From positions 62,001 through 126,000 of the forward strand of contig CALOEL010000010.1 in NCBI GenBank assembly GCA_942492375.1: DNA of 64,000 nucleotides. Direction: 5' to 3'. The DNA comes from JAHEAO01 sp942492375 (GTDB lineage: Bacteria > Pseudomonadota > Alphaproteobacteria > Rhodobacterales > Rhodobacteraceae). Every line of letters starts with the position of its first letter. The first letter of the stretch is position 1. Below, piece after piece: positions 7,560-16,008 of this stretch. Made by a program: the position numbers and the translations under genes. Under the pieces are notes generated by a model. That model had not been told where the DNA came from. It ran no database searches and saw only the letters and a list, made by a program, of their open reading frames with translations.

Positions 7560-8460
7560 CGAAGCCTCGGTCTCTGGCGGAAGCGGTAACTCGGCACCCC
7601 GGTTTCGCCCGTTCGCTGCCCCGCGCGGCATAACCTCAACGACGGTGATCAATGCGGTCGACGCAAGCGGCAACTTAGATCGAGAGTTGCGTCCTCGCAA
7701 CCAGATGGCTGCGCCACTCGAGCCGCATTTACTGCTCAAGTACGCTTCGGCTGCACAATGGTCTTACGTTGAGGCCTTAAACGCGGCGGGCAGAAGTCCA
7801 ACAATCGTTCATTCAGCGCAGCGCCAAGCGTAAAGAGCAGACCCGGAGAGGGCCATCTTCCTTCGATGATCCCTGTCGTATTGCAGCAACTTCCGGCTGT
7901 GCAGCTCAATCTGAGAGCGCTTCCCAAAATAGAATCTAAAGCGGTCGTTCGGCGGTCAGTGATTAAGGTCCGCAGTGTCCGCTCCCTTCTAGTTCCGGCG
8001 GCATGCAGCGAAGGGGCGGTTTGGAATCCGCGTCTTTTGCCGGCATTTCAATGGCAGCTTCGACGACTAGGGCTGCATCGCAGCATGAGGCATGCGGCAC
8101 ACGCAAAGACTTTCATTGAACCGGACGCCGCGCCCTGCCTGCAACGCAGTGTTCAGGCCGGGCGTCTGACCCGGCCGGCGCAATATTCTGGGTCGGTCTG
8201 GTTCGTCGCGAGACGGTGCACACGAACTGCGACAAGTGCGAAAATGTACCTTCAATCTATTGAGGCGCAGAAACCTGCCGTCTAATGATGCATTCTAAGG
8301 CATCAATCTGGCATGGTGTCTTCCGGCCGCCTGCAGGACCAATGAACGGATTGACGCAAAACAGCAGCTGTCTGTTCAAAGGTTAACCAAATGCGGCGTG
8401 GAATTGGGCACTGCTCCGAAGTGTTTTGCGACCGGCCGTTCTTTTTGAGGAGATGCACTG
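7560..8460. other. 0.9 kb without a convincing gene
   Basis: Open frames here (for example 7645-7833 and 7866-8285 on the plus strand) have no ribosome-binding site, no recognisable domain and low-complexity or arginine-rich translations. I regard the stretch as non-coding or decayed. It contains a 20-bp inverted repeat at 8286-8305 and forms the right flank of the ATP-grasp cassette. Confidence 0.5.
8286..8305. promoter_or_regulatory. 20-bp inverted repeat upstream of the FAD/GcvT gene
   Basis: TGATGCATTCTAAGGCATCA has perfect 6-bp arms (TGATGC/GCATCA), with 8 of 10 base pairs symmetric overall. It lies about 155 bp before the start codon at 8461 and could be an operator, but no neighbouring regulator can be matched to it. 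Confidence 0.3.
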
Positions 8461-10896
8461 ATGAAATCCCGCGCCAAGGTCGCCGTGATCGGCGGAGGCA
8501 TCGCCGGGTGCTCGACTTTGTATCACCTGTGTCAGGAGGGCTGGACCGATGCCGTCCTGATCGAGCGTGACGAGTTGACCTCGGGCACCACGTGGCACTC
8601 TGCCGCGCAGGTCACGAATTTCGGGATGACCCAGACGATGGTGGGGCTGAAATCCCATTCCATCGCGCTTTACAAGAAGCTGCGCGACGATCCCGACTAT
8701 CCGGTCGGCTACCACCATGGCGACGGCGGCATCCGGCTGGCCAATACAGAAGCGCAGATGCATGGCTATCGCCATTTCGCCTCGATGGCGCGCGGCATGG
8801 GGGTGACATTCGAGGTGATCGATGCCGAGGAATGCGCGCGGCGGCATCCCTTGATCTCGACCGACAACCTGCTGGGCGGGCTCTGGGACGGTGAGGATGG
8901 CGATATCGACGCGGCGCAGCTTTGCCAGGCGCTGGCTTTCCACGCCCGCAAGGCCGGGGCCGAGCTCTATCGCAACACCGCCGTGACCCGGCTGACCCAG
9001 CATAAGGACGACACCTGGACGGTCGAAACCACCAAAGGCAGCATCGACGCGGATATCGTTGTCAATGCCTGCGGCTACCGGGTCAACGAAGTGGCCGCGA
9101 TGATGCGGATCCAGCATCCGGTCGCCTCGATGGAGCACCAGTATTTCGTGACCGAGGACATCCCTGCCATCGTCGAAGCCGGCCACCGGATGCCGCTGCT
9201 GCGCTGTCCGATCAGCGACTATTACTGCCGCCAGGAAAAGAACGGGCTGCTGGTCGGGTTCTACGAACAGGATTGCAAGACCTGGGGCATGGACGGGATC
9301 GACCCTAATTTCACCAATGCGCTTTGCCCTGACGATCTGGACCGGGTGATGGACGTGCTGGAAGGGGCTTTCGCCCGGATGCCTGTCCTGACCGAGGTCG
9401 GCATCAAGCGCGTGGTCAACGGCCCGATCACCTACACGATCGACGGTGCGCCGCTGGTCGGGCCGATCCCCGGCAAGCGCAACGCCTTCTGCATCATCGG
9501 GCTGCGCGCAGGCCTCGGCGAAGGCGGCGGGCATGGCTGGCTTCTGGCGCAGCAGATCGTGCATGGCGAGGCCTGCTATGACACTTGGGTGATCGATCCG
9601 CGGCGCTTCGGACCTCACGCCAATGTCGAATTGACGGCTCTAAAGGCGATCGAGGACTACCAGAACGAATTCCGCTTCCACTTCCCGCATGAACACCGGC
9701 CCGCTGGCCGCCCTGCGCGCACGACGCCCCTGACCGCCGTTCTGGCCGCCGAGGGCGCCGAATTTACCGTGGTGAATGGGTGGGAGCGGATGGAGTATAT
9801 CAAGCCCTCCCCCGAGCTTCACCCGACGCTCGGTTTCGATTTCGACGAGACCTTCGGCCTCGTCGCCGCCGAGATCGCCAACGTGCAAACCAATGTCGGG
9901 CTGACGGAAGTGAATGGCTTCAACCGGATCGAGATCACTGGTTCCGACCGTCACGCCTTCCTTGACCGATTGGTCTGCGGTGCGGTCGCCAAGCGGCCCG
10001 GGCGCGTAGGGCTGGGCTATCTGCTCAATCGTCACGGGATGCTCAAATGCGAGGCGACGATTGCCAACCTGCCCGCCAGTGACAGGGGTCCGGATCGCGT
10101 CTGGTACGGCTCCGCCGCGGCTGCCGAGTTGCATGACATGGATTGGCTCAGGCAGCATCTGCGGGCAGACGAGGACGTGCAGATCCGCAGCCTGACCAAC
10201 GAGCAGACGATCCTGGTTCTTGCTGGCCCCAACGCCCGCAAGGTGCTGTCGGCTTGTGCTCGCGGCGACTGGTCGAAAGAGGCGTTTCCGTGGCTCAGTG
10301 TCCGCGAATGTTACGTGGGAATTGCCCCCGCGACGGTGATGGCCGTCAGCTTTTCTGGCGAACTCGCTTATGAAATCCACGTGCCGAACGCATCGCTCCA
10401 GGCCGCATGGCGGGCGCTTCGCGAAGCCGGCGAGGCGTTCGGACTTAAGCTTTTCGGCGCACGAGCCATCGAGTCGATGCGAATGGAGAAAGGTTTCCTG
10501 CACTGGAAAGCCGACATCCTCACCGAGTTCGACCCGTTCGAGACCGGCCTCGATCGCTTCGTGCGGCTCGACAAGCCAGAGTTCATCGGCAAGGAGGCCT
10601 TGCTCGAACGCACGGCCGCAGGGCCGCGCAAGCGCTTGGTCACGCTGACGATCGGCACCGACGAGGCTCCGGCCCACGGCGGAGCGTCGCTGATGCAGGA
10701 CGACCGTGTCGTCGGCACCGTGACGTCGGGTGAATGGGGGCATCGGACCGGTCTGAATCTGGCCTACGCCTTTCTGGATTTGGCGCTGGCCAGTGAAGGC
10801 GACCGCATGAAACTCGATCTGTGCGGAGAGCTTGTCGACGCAACCGTAATCGCTGCGTCCCCCTATGATCCGACCATGGCGAGAGTTCGGAGCTAG
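8461..10896 (+). CDS. FAD-dependent oxidoreductase with GcvT-type C-terminal domains (dimethylglycine/sarcosine dehydrogenase-like)
   Basis: The 811-residue protein combines a D-amino-acid-oxidase-type FAD domain (about 1-370; GxGxxG at 'VIGGGIAG', residues 9-16), a short FAD-oxidase middle domain, and a folate-binding GcvT domain plus its C-terminal barrel (about 435-805). The 'SGTTWHSAAQ' segment places His46 where sarcosine and dimethylglycine dehydrogenases attach FAD covalently. Family members oxidise N-methyl groups and hand the one-carbon unit to tetrahydrofolate. The exact substrate is unknown. GAGGAG lies 8 bp before the ATG. The next gene is convergent, so it appears to be a single-gene unit, unless it is functionally linked to the LacI/HpsN-like pair downstream. 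Confidence 0.85.
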   Translation: MKSRAKVAVIGGGIAGCSTLYHLCQEGWTDAVLIERDELTSGTTWHSAAQVTNFGMTQTMVGLKSHSIALYKKLRDDPDYPVGYHHGDGGIRLANTEAQMHGYRHFASMARGMGVTFEVIDAEECARRHPLISTDNLLGGLWDGEDGDIDAAQLCQALAFHARKAGAELYRNTAVTRLTQHKDDTWTVETTKGSIDADIVVNACGYRVNEVAAMMRIQHPVASMEHQYFVTEDIPAIVEAGHRMPLLRCPISDYYCRQEKNGLLVGFYEQDCKTWGMDGIDPNFTNALCPDDLDRVMDVLEGAFARMPVLTEVGIKRVVNGPITYTIDGAPLVGPIPGKRNAFCIIGLRAGLGEGGGHGWLLAQQIVHGEACYDTWVIDPRRFGPHANVELTALKAIEDYQNEFRFHFPHEHRPAGRPARTTPLTAVLAAEGAEFTVVNGWERMEYIKPSPELHPTLGFDFDETFGLVAAEIANVQTNVGLTEVNGFNRIEITGSDRHAFLDRLVCGAVAKRPGRVGLGYLLNRHGMLKCEATIANLPASDRGPDRVWYGSAAAAELHDMDWLRQHLRADEDVQIRSLTNEQTILVLAGPNARKVLSACARGDWSKEAFPWLSVRECYVGIAPATVMAVSFSGELAYEIHVPNASLQAAWRALREAGEAFGLKLFGARAIESMRMEKGFLHWKADILTEFDPFETGLDRFVRLDKPEFIGKEALLERTAAGPRKRLVTLTIGTDEAPAHGGASLMQDDRVVGTVTSGEWGHRTGLNLAYAFLDLALASEGDRMKLDLCGELVDATVIAASPYDPTMARVRS

Positions 10897-10928
10897 AGCC
10901 GTGCTAGAGGCCCGTGCCGCCGGCGCAG

Positions 10929-11735
10929 TTAAAGATTGCCAGCAATGCGCTCTTCGATCGCTTGCACGACGCGTGCAACTTTGGACCGGTTCGCCGCATC
11001 CGGATGCGGGGATGCGAACCGCCCCGCATCATTGTCGAAATACAATCCCGAAGCGTCCGCGAACTCTTCGGACAGGGCCGCGCGGACCAGAATGTCGGCC
11101 CCAATGCCGATGTCGCTGCCCGACACGCCAAAGCCCTGCCGGACCATCTTGGTTGCCAGCAGCGAGCCGGGGTTCACTGCGACCGATACCGGCCCGCCTG
11201 CCCCAAGCTCGGCCGCAAGCGACGCACTCCACATCGTCAGTGCAAGCTTACTTTGGGCATAGGCGTCCATCGCTTCAAGCCGGCTCCGCCCGGACATCGC
11301 ATCCAGATCCACCGGTGCCTGCGCCGCTGATGACAGATGCACGATGCGCCCCTCAGCGGAGATGAGCGGCAGAAGGAGTCGCGTCAGAAGTGCTGGCGCC
11401 AAGATATTGACGACAAAGCGAATATCTTCACCACTATGCGTCGTCGGATGATCGGTCTTGAGTATGCCGGCATTGTTGATCAGCACGTCGATCCGGTCGT
11501 GCGCGGCTTGGACGGCACTTGCCAATTGCGCGACTTCCGAAAGGTCGGACAGATCGGCCTGGAAGGTCTCGATCCGGCCCGCTCCGGGCAGAGCTTCAAG
11601 TTCTTCGGCTGTCGCGGCGAGTTTTGCTGCATTCCGGCCATGGATCAACAGCTCATGGCCATGTTCGGCGAGGCTCCGAGCGGCCGCCCGTCCGATGCCG
11701 TCCGTGGCGCCAGTGATCAGAATCGTCTTGGTCAT
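10929..11735 (-). CDS. Short-chain dehydrogenase/reductase
   Basis: This classical SDR of 268 residues has the cofactor motif TGATDGIG (residues 8-15), 'NNAG' in the fourth strand region, catalytic Ser in 'VHLSSAAQ' and the YxxxK pair in 'DAYAQSKLAL'. The overall style resembles the retinol-dehydrogenase/WW-oxidoreductase branch. I chose the ATG at 11735, which follows GAGGG by six bases. An upstream in-frame ATG at 11747 has no ribosome-binding site. The gene lies on the same strand as the lacI-type gene, 78 bp downstream of it, so the two may be co-transcribed. The substrate cannot be inferred. Confidence 0.85.
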   Translation of the reverse strand: MTKTILITGATDGIGRAAARSLAEHGHELLIHGRNAAKLAATAEELEALPGAGRIETFQADLSDLSEVAQLASAVQAAHDRIDVLINNAGILKTDHPTTHSGEDIRFVVNILAPALLTRLLLPLISAEGRIVHLSSAAQAPVDLDAMSGRSRLEAMDAYAQSKLALTMWSASLAAELGAGGPVSVAVNPGSLLATKMVRQGFGVSGSDIGIGADILVRAALSEEFADASGLYFDNDAGRFASPHPDAANRSKVARVVQAIEERIAGNL

Positions 11736-11813
11736 GTCGACCCTCATGCTTTGAAACGTGTCTCACGGCAACCTTCCTGTCTGTGAGATCGCCCTGGCAC
11801 GCCCCCGAAAACG

Positions 11814-12842
11814 CTAATTCTTATCCGCTGGCGGTCCCAGCGTCTCTCTCATCCGTATCGACACGTCCAGTTCCAGTGATCGGCCCTCGGCCTTGCCTTC
11901 GACCATTTCGACCAGCAGCCGCGCGGCCTTCTTACCCATCTCGCGATGCGGGACGTGAACGGTGGTCAGCGCCGGAACCAGCACCTTGGCCAGTTCGATA
12001 TCGTCAAAACCCGTGATCGAAACATCGCCCGGCACCGCAAGACCCATAAGCCGGGCTTGGCGCAATGCACCGGCGGCAAGCACATCGTTGCCGCACATGA
12101 TCGCGGTCGGTTTTCCTTCGGCAGACATCAGGCCTTCGAAAGCCCTGGCGCCGGTGTCGATACCATAGGTGGTTTCAACGACCTGCAGGTCGGCCGCTGG
12201 CAGCTTTTTCGCCTCCATGGCGTCTTTGACCCCCATCACGCGAAGCCGGGCACGGTCGTTCGCCGCGGTATCAGCCGATATCATGCCGATCTTTCTGTGT
12301 CCCATGCCAAGCACGGTTTCGGCCAGCATCCGCATCGACTTGCGGTTGTCGAAGCCGATCGAGGGCAACTCTGCCCCCTCGTCGAAGGCCCAGGCCGCGA
12401 CCGCAGGCACGGTCTGCATTTCGAGGAACCGGCAGATCGACGGATCGCGGTCATGTCCGATCAGCAACAGCCCATCTGCCCCGCGCGCGACGAGGGCGCG
12501 CACCTGCTCTTCCTCACGGTCGGGCCGGTACGACGAGCAGGCCACGAGGAGCGTGTAACCCTTGCCGTGCAATTCCTCCTGAAAGGCCTGCAAGCCACGG
12601 GCGAAGATCGCATTCTCCATGGTCGGGATGATGGCGCCAATCGTGCGGGTCCGCCGAGCAGCCATGACGCGGGCGCCGAAATTCGGTGAGTAGTCAAGAC
12701 TTTGCACGGCGCTCATCACACGTGCCCGCGTGCTTTCCATGACCTGCTTTGGCGAGTTCAGGCAGCGCGAGACCGTGGCCGTCGAGACCCCCGCTTCGCG
12801 TGCAACGTCCTCAAGGGTCGGAGTGGAACGCTGTGAGGCCAT
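11814..12842 (-). CDS. LacI-family transcriptional regulator
   Basis: The 342-residue protein opens with the LacI helix-turn-helix 'TLEDVAREAGVSTATVSRCLN' (residues 9-29) and hinge helix, followed by a periplasmic-binding-like sensor domain ('IGAIIPTMENAIF', 'GFDDIELAKVLVPALTTV', 'GKKAARLL'). It is divergent from the histidinol-dehydrogenase homologue at 12983. The 140-bp gap contains a perfect palindrome of the LacI type. The most economical reading is that it represses that dehydrogenase gene and possibly the SDR and itself. Confidence 0.92.
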   Translation of the reverse strand: MASQRSTPTLEDVAREAGVSTATVSRCLNSPKQVMESTRARVMSAVQSLDYSPNFGARVMAARRTRTIGAIIPTMENAIFARGLQAFQEELHGKGYTLLVACSSYRPDREEEQVRALVARGADGLLLIGHDRDPSICRFLEMQTVPAVAAWAFDEGAELPSIGFDNRKSMRMLAETVLGMGHRKIGMISADTAANDRARLRVMGVKDAMEAKKLPAADLQVVETTYGIDTGARAFEGLMSAEGKPTAIMCGNDVLAAGALRQARLMGLAVPGDVSITGFDDIELAKVLVPALTTVHVPHREMGKKAARLLVEMVEGKAEGRSLELDVSIRMRETLGPPADKN

Positions 12843-12911
12843 CCCGGTCGCATCCTTCCATCTTTCGCCCCCGATCAGGTGGCAGGTTACTATGTCGCTC
12901 CGGCGCTGTCG

Positions 12912-12925
12912 TGTAAACGCTTGCC
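12912..12925. promoter_or_regulatory. Second, imperfect LacI-type half-operator
   Basis: TGTAAACGCTTGCC keeps the AACGCTT core of the perfect palindrome 23 bp away (start to start). Two sites on nearly the same helical face would allow cooperative binding. It is weaker because its right arm is degenerate. Confidence 0.4.
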
Positions 12926-12934
12926 AAACACGCG

Positions 12935-12948
12935 TGTAAGCGCTTACA
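12935..12948. promoter_or_regulatory. Perfect 14-bp palindrome, LacI-family operator
   Basis: TGTAAGCGCTTACA is its own reverse complement and has the central CG and AA/TT spacing typical of LacI/GalR-family operators. It lies between the divergent lacI-type gene and the HpsN-like gene, 35 bp before the latter's start codon, a position that would block transcription initiation. Confidence 0.7.
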
Positions 12949-12982
12949 TCCCGCCGGATGTAACAAGATCGGACCCGGCGAG

Positions 12983-14284
12983 ATGGCGCGTGAATACCTC
13001 AAGAAAGCGAAGTTGACCGCGACATCCGACGCGGCGGATGTCCAGCAGACGGTTCGGGCCATCCTTGCCGATATCGAGGCGCGGGGCGAAGCGGCGGCGC
13101 GCGAATACGCGGCGAAGTTCGACAGATACGATGGCAGCATCGTCCTGTCGCCCGCGGAAATCGACGCAGCCTGTGGTCAGGTATCTGAAAGGGTCAAGCA
13201 GGACATCCTGTTCGCTCATGACAATGTAAGGCGTTTTGCCGAAGCGCAAAAATCCACCATCGCCGATGTCGAGCTCGAGATCGTACCTGGCCTGACCGCC
13301 GGTCAGCGGACGATACCGGTCGATGCGGCGGGCTGCTATGTGCCGGGCGGGCGCTACAGCCATGTCGCCAGTGCCATCATGACGGTGACCACGGCGAAAG
13401 TCGCCGGGTGCCGTCACATCACTGCCTGCTCGCCGCCCCGCCCCGGTGTGGGGATTGCGCCGGCCGTCATCTACGCCGCCCATGTCTGCGGCGCGGACAA
13501 AATCCTGGCGATGGGCGGAGTGCAGGGCGTGGCCTCGATGACTTTCGGCCTGTTCGGCTTGCCCAAGGCCAACATCCTGGTCGGCCCGGGCAACCAGTTC
13601 GTGGCAGAAGCCAAGCGAATTCTCTTCGGCCGCGTCGGTATCGACATGGTCGCGGGACCGACCGACAGCCTGATCCTGGCGGACGGATCGGCGGATGCGC
13701 ATATCGTCGCCACGGATTTGGTCAGTCAGGCCGAGCACGGCTACAACTCGCCGGTCTGGCTGGTGACCGATGACCGCGGTCTTGCCGAAACGGTGATGCG
13801 CGTGGTTCCGCAGCTGATCGATGATTTGCCCGATGTGAATCGGGAAAACGCGACTGCGGCCTGGCGTGACTATGCCGAGGTGATCCTCTGCGCTGACCGA
13901 GAGGAGATGGCCGAGATATCCGAGGATTATGCGCCGGAACATCTGACCGTGCAGGCCGAGGATCTCGACTGGTGGCTTGACCGCCTGACCTCGTACGGCT
14001 CGCTGTTTCTCGGTGAGGAGACGACCGTGTCCTATGGCGACAAGGCAACGGGCACCAATCATGTGCTGCCGACCTCGGGCGCGGCGAACTATACCGGCGG
14101 TCTGAGCGTGCACAAGTTCATGAAGATCGTGACCTGGCAGCGGGCGACCCGCGAGGGCGCGCGCCCGGTCGCGGAAGCGACGGCGCGGATCTCCCGGCTC
14201 GAGGGAATGGAGGGCCATGCCCGTGCCGCCGATGTGCGTCTGGCGAAGTACTTTCCGGACGAGAGTTTCACGCTGACCCCGTAG
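12983..14284 (+). CDS. Histidinol dehydrogenase homologue, sulfopropanediol 3-dehydrogenase (HpsN)-like
   Basis: The 433-residue protein has the histidinol dehydrogenase fold with its metal and catalytic residues in place: 'SQAEHG' (Gln/His), 'PEHLTV' (Glu-His pair), 'SYGDKATGTNHVLPT' (Asp) and 'EGMEGHARAADVR' (His). It is not in a his operon. Its opening 'MAREYLKKAKL' and the 'AGCYVPGGRYSHVASAIMTVT' segment resemble the HpsN branch, which oxidises (R)-2,3-dihydroxypropane-1-sulfonate to sulfolactate. Its LacI-controlled setting fits a catabolic role better than histidine biosynthesis. No sulfonate transporter or HpsO/HpsP partner is adjacent, so the substrate remains a hypothesis. Confidence 0.75.
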   Translation: MAREYLKKAKLTATSDAADVQQTVRAILADIEARGEAAAREYAAKFDRYDGSIVLSPAEIDAACGQVSERVKQDILFAHDNVRRFAEAQKSTIADVELEIVPGLTAGQRTIPVDAAGCYVPGGRYSHVASAIMTVTTAKVAGCRHITACSPPRPGVGIAPAVIYAAHVCGADKILAMGGVQGVASMTFGLFGLPKANILVGPGNQFVAEAKRILFGRVGIDMVAGPTDSLILADGSADAHIVATDLVSQAEHGYNSPVWLVTDDRGLAETVMRVVPQLIDDLPDVNRENATAAWRDYAEVILCADREEMAEISEDYAPEHLTVQAEDLDWWLDRLTSYGSLFLGEETTVSYGDKATGTNHVLPTSGAANYTGGLSVHKFMKIVTWQRATREGARPVAEATARISRLEGMEGHARAADVRLAKYFPDESFTLTP

Positions 14285-14324
14285 GGCTGCCCCGCTTGGA
14301 AAGGCCCATGAACTATCGCCCGAA

Positions 14325-15242
14325 CTATTGCGGCTGCTCCTCGAATGGCGTGCCGATGTCAACGGTTTGTTCTGCAGCGCCGACAGTGGGATCGGAGGCG
14401 ATCATCACCGGGTTAGGGGCATCGGGCAGATAGCTGAGCAGACCATCCTCACCGACCTCCACGCGGTTGTGGTGAAACAGGCCAATGGCAGGCACCAGCC
14501 GTATTCCGTCATAGCCTTCGGGTACCGTGAATTCCATTGTCAGGCTGCCGTTCTTTTCTTCGGGAATGAATTCGGGGGCGTTCGCATAGATGCCGATCCC
14601 CTGGCCACTTGGCGTCAGAAGCTGACCCCAAAGCGCATATTTGTATCCTTCCACCAGGTTCACGTAATCGACGGTGGCCAGGATCGTGCCACCCTCGGGA
14701 GGCAACGCATCATCGCCGTCGGCGGCGTCGGCCGCCGTTACCGTTATCGCCTGGATCGCATGCGACTGGATCGTCTGGTCCATATTCGAGGTATCCTCGA
14801 GCGTGGCCAGCACCGTCGCATCCTCCACGCTTCCCGCACCCACCTCGCCCTCGTAAAGGTTAACGAAAACGACGTAGTCGATATTGAAGTCTGTCCGGTT
14901 CTGCGGGACCGGCAACTCGATGCTGGCAGTTCCGCTTGGCGCATCCGGCGTGAAGGTGTGGAACGCCATTTCGCCCGTCGGTTCCCCGGTGGTCATGTTC
15001 TGAAGCTGCGCCGCAAGCGTATAAGTCTGTCCGGCGGTCAGACCCTCATAACTCACATCGTCGCGGACCGTGCCGCCGACACGGGTGAAGAACCGGTTAT
15101 CATCGATCGTGTCCAGCGCGACCCCGTTCAGCGAGATATCTTGCGCATGGAGCGGACTAACAGGCGCAATCAGGCCCCCGAGGCAGATCAGCGAGATGGC
15201 GGCGGGACGCGTCAGGGCGGGCAAAGCTGTCGGAAGTTTCAT
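14325..15242 (-). CDS. Secreted VaFE-like repeat protein
   Basis: The mature protein follows a clear signal peptide (residues 1-33, ending in 'SPLHAQ'). Two related beta-rich units follow. The first runs from 'GTVRDDVSYEGLTAGQTYTLAAQL' to 'YVVFVNLYEG'; the second runs from 'GGTILATVDYVNLVEGYKYALWGQL' to 'IRLVPAIGLFHHN'. The pattern 'DxVxYxxLxxGxxYxLxxxL...VVFxxLY' is that of VaFE/T-Q ester or isopeptide domains of Gram-positive surface proteins, but the Glu of VFE is Val here. The start at 15242 has GAGGGAA upstream; the frame extends further but without a ribosome-binding site. Role unknown, probably periplasmic or surface-exposed. Confidence 0.65.
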   Translation of the reverse strand: MKLPTALPALTRPAAISLICLGGLIAPVSPLHAQDISLNGVALDTIDDNRFFTRVGGTVRDDVSYEGLTAGQTYTLAAQLQNMTTGEPTGEMAFHTFTPDAPSGTASIELPVPQNRTDFNIDYVVFVNLYEGEVGAGSVEDATVLATLEDTSNMDQTIQSHAIQAITVTAADAADGDDALPPEGGTILATVDYVNLVEGYKYALWGQLLTPSGQGIGIYANAPEFIPEEKNGSLTMEFTVPEGYDGIRLVPAIGLFHHNRVEVGEDGLLSYLPDAPNPVMIASDPTVGAAEQTVDIGTPFEEQPQ

Positions 15243-15773
15243 CGAATATTCCCTCGCAATAAGACTGGTTCCTACTGCCAGCAGAGATAGCCAGCAGCGT
15301 TGCCAGATCAAATCGAGGGGCAGCGAAGACTCGCCACCGAAACGGCGGAGTCTTGCTGAGGAACCCGCGCGGGAAAGCGGCCCGCAACGCCGCAATTTTG
15401 GCGTCTTCGGTCAACAGTATTCGGGGTGCCGAAACATTGATGCAACAGTCGCAACAGCGTCGGCGCTGATCGCAAAAAGGTGACTTGGCAAGCGCCGACC
15501 GCGGTGTCAATTGCTGTCACAAGCCCCGGATCAGTCCGATGCGACGCGGATTAAGTTCTTATAATCAAGGCGGTACTGGGTTTCGCCCCATAACCGCAAA
15601 GCAATGGAAGACCGTACCCGAGCTGAACCGAGCGCCTCGCTATTCGTGCATTTCTGCCACGCTCCGGCCCCATCCGCATGATTGCCTGTTTGCGGAAAAC
15701 CCGTTCGCGGTCAGACTTTTCCACAGTGTAACGCGTGACGCCACAGCCCAAGGGCATGGCATTGGAGCAAGAG
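15243..15773. other. 530 bp without a convincing gene
   Basis: This is the upstream region of the VaFE-like gene. It contains a hairpin at about 15326-15355 (AGACTCGCC against GGCGGAGTCT, one bulge) without a T-run. Short open frames show no recognisable protein. Confidence 0.4.
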
Positions 15774-15956
15774 ATGGCAAGAGTTAGCCAACAGAGCCAG
15801 ACCGGATCCGGACGGGAACACCCCGACCGGCAGCAGGCCGAGCAGCAGAAACCAGCCGATCAAACGCAACGCCAGGCTGGCAACAGCACTATCGGCTCGA
15901 CGCAGCAGGGCGGATCGGAAACGCCCACCCGCTTCAGCGACTGGGCCAGTATCTGA
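15774..15956 (+). CDS. Small Gln-rich hypothetical protein
   Basis: This is a 60-codon frame starting MARVSQQSQ with GGAG six bases upstream of the ATG. The product is hydrophilic and rich in Gln, Ser, Thr and Gly, without any predicted helix, signal peptide or domain. A longer in-frame start at 15735 lacks a ribosome-binding site. It is retained as tentative because the ribosome-binding site is good and the stop precedes the next gene cleanly. Confidence 0.35.
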   Translation: MARVSQQSQTGSGREHPDRQQAEQQKPADQTQRQAGNSTIGSTQQGGSETPTRFSDWASI

Positions 15957-15990
15957 CCCGCTGACATCCGGCGCCGATCAGGATATCCTC

Positions 15991-16008
15991 CGGGTTCAGG
16001 AGAACCCG
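15991..16008 (+). promoter_or_regulatory. Hairpin that buries the ribosome-binding site of the TfoX-like gene
   Basis: CGGGTTC-AGGA-GAACCCG forms a perfect 7-bp stem. The Shine-Dalgarno AGGA is in the four-base loop and the first base of the GTG start codon closes the stem. Such a fold would modulate translation initiation. No experimental support; it is only visible in sequence. Confidence 0.4.

Noticed and set aside
7140..7739. 199-codon minus-strand frame with Leu/Phe-rich repeats
   Set aside because: It mirrors the EK repeat of the opposite strand (CTC/TTC codons are the complement of GAG/GAA). The plus-strand gene has the strong ribosome-binding site.
7866..8285. 139-codon plus-strand frame in the gene-poor gap
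   Set aside because: No ribosome-binding site, no domain and irregular composition. Not supported as a gene.
8383..9618. 411-codon minus-strand open frame
   Set aside because: It is antisense to the FAD/GcvT dehydrogenase. Its composition is typical of a GC-rich shadow frame, with no ribosome-binding site.
12983..14284. Histidine biosynthesis gene hisD
   Set aside because: No his genes are adjacent, a LacI operator controls it, and the ends resemble the HpsN branch. It remains possible if no other hisD exists in the genome.
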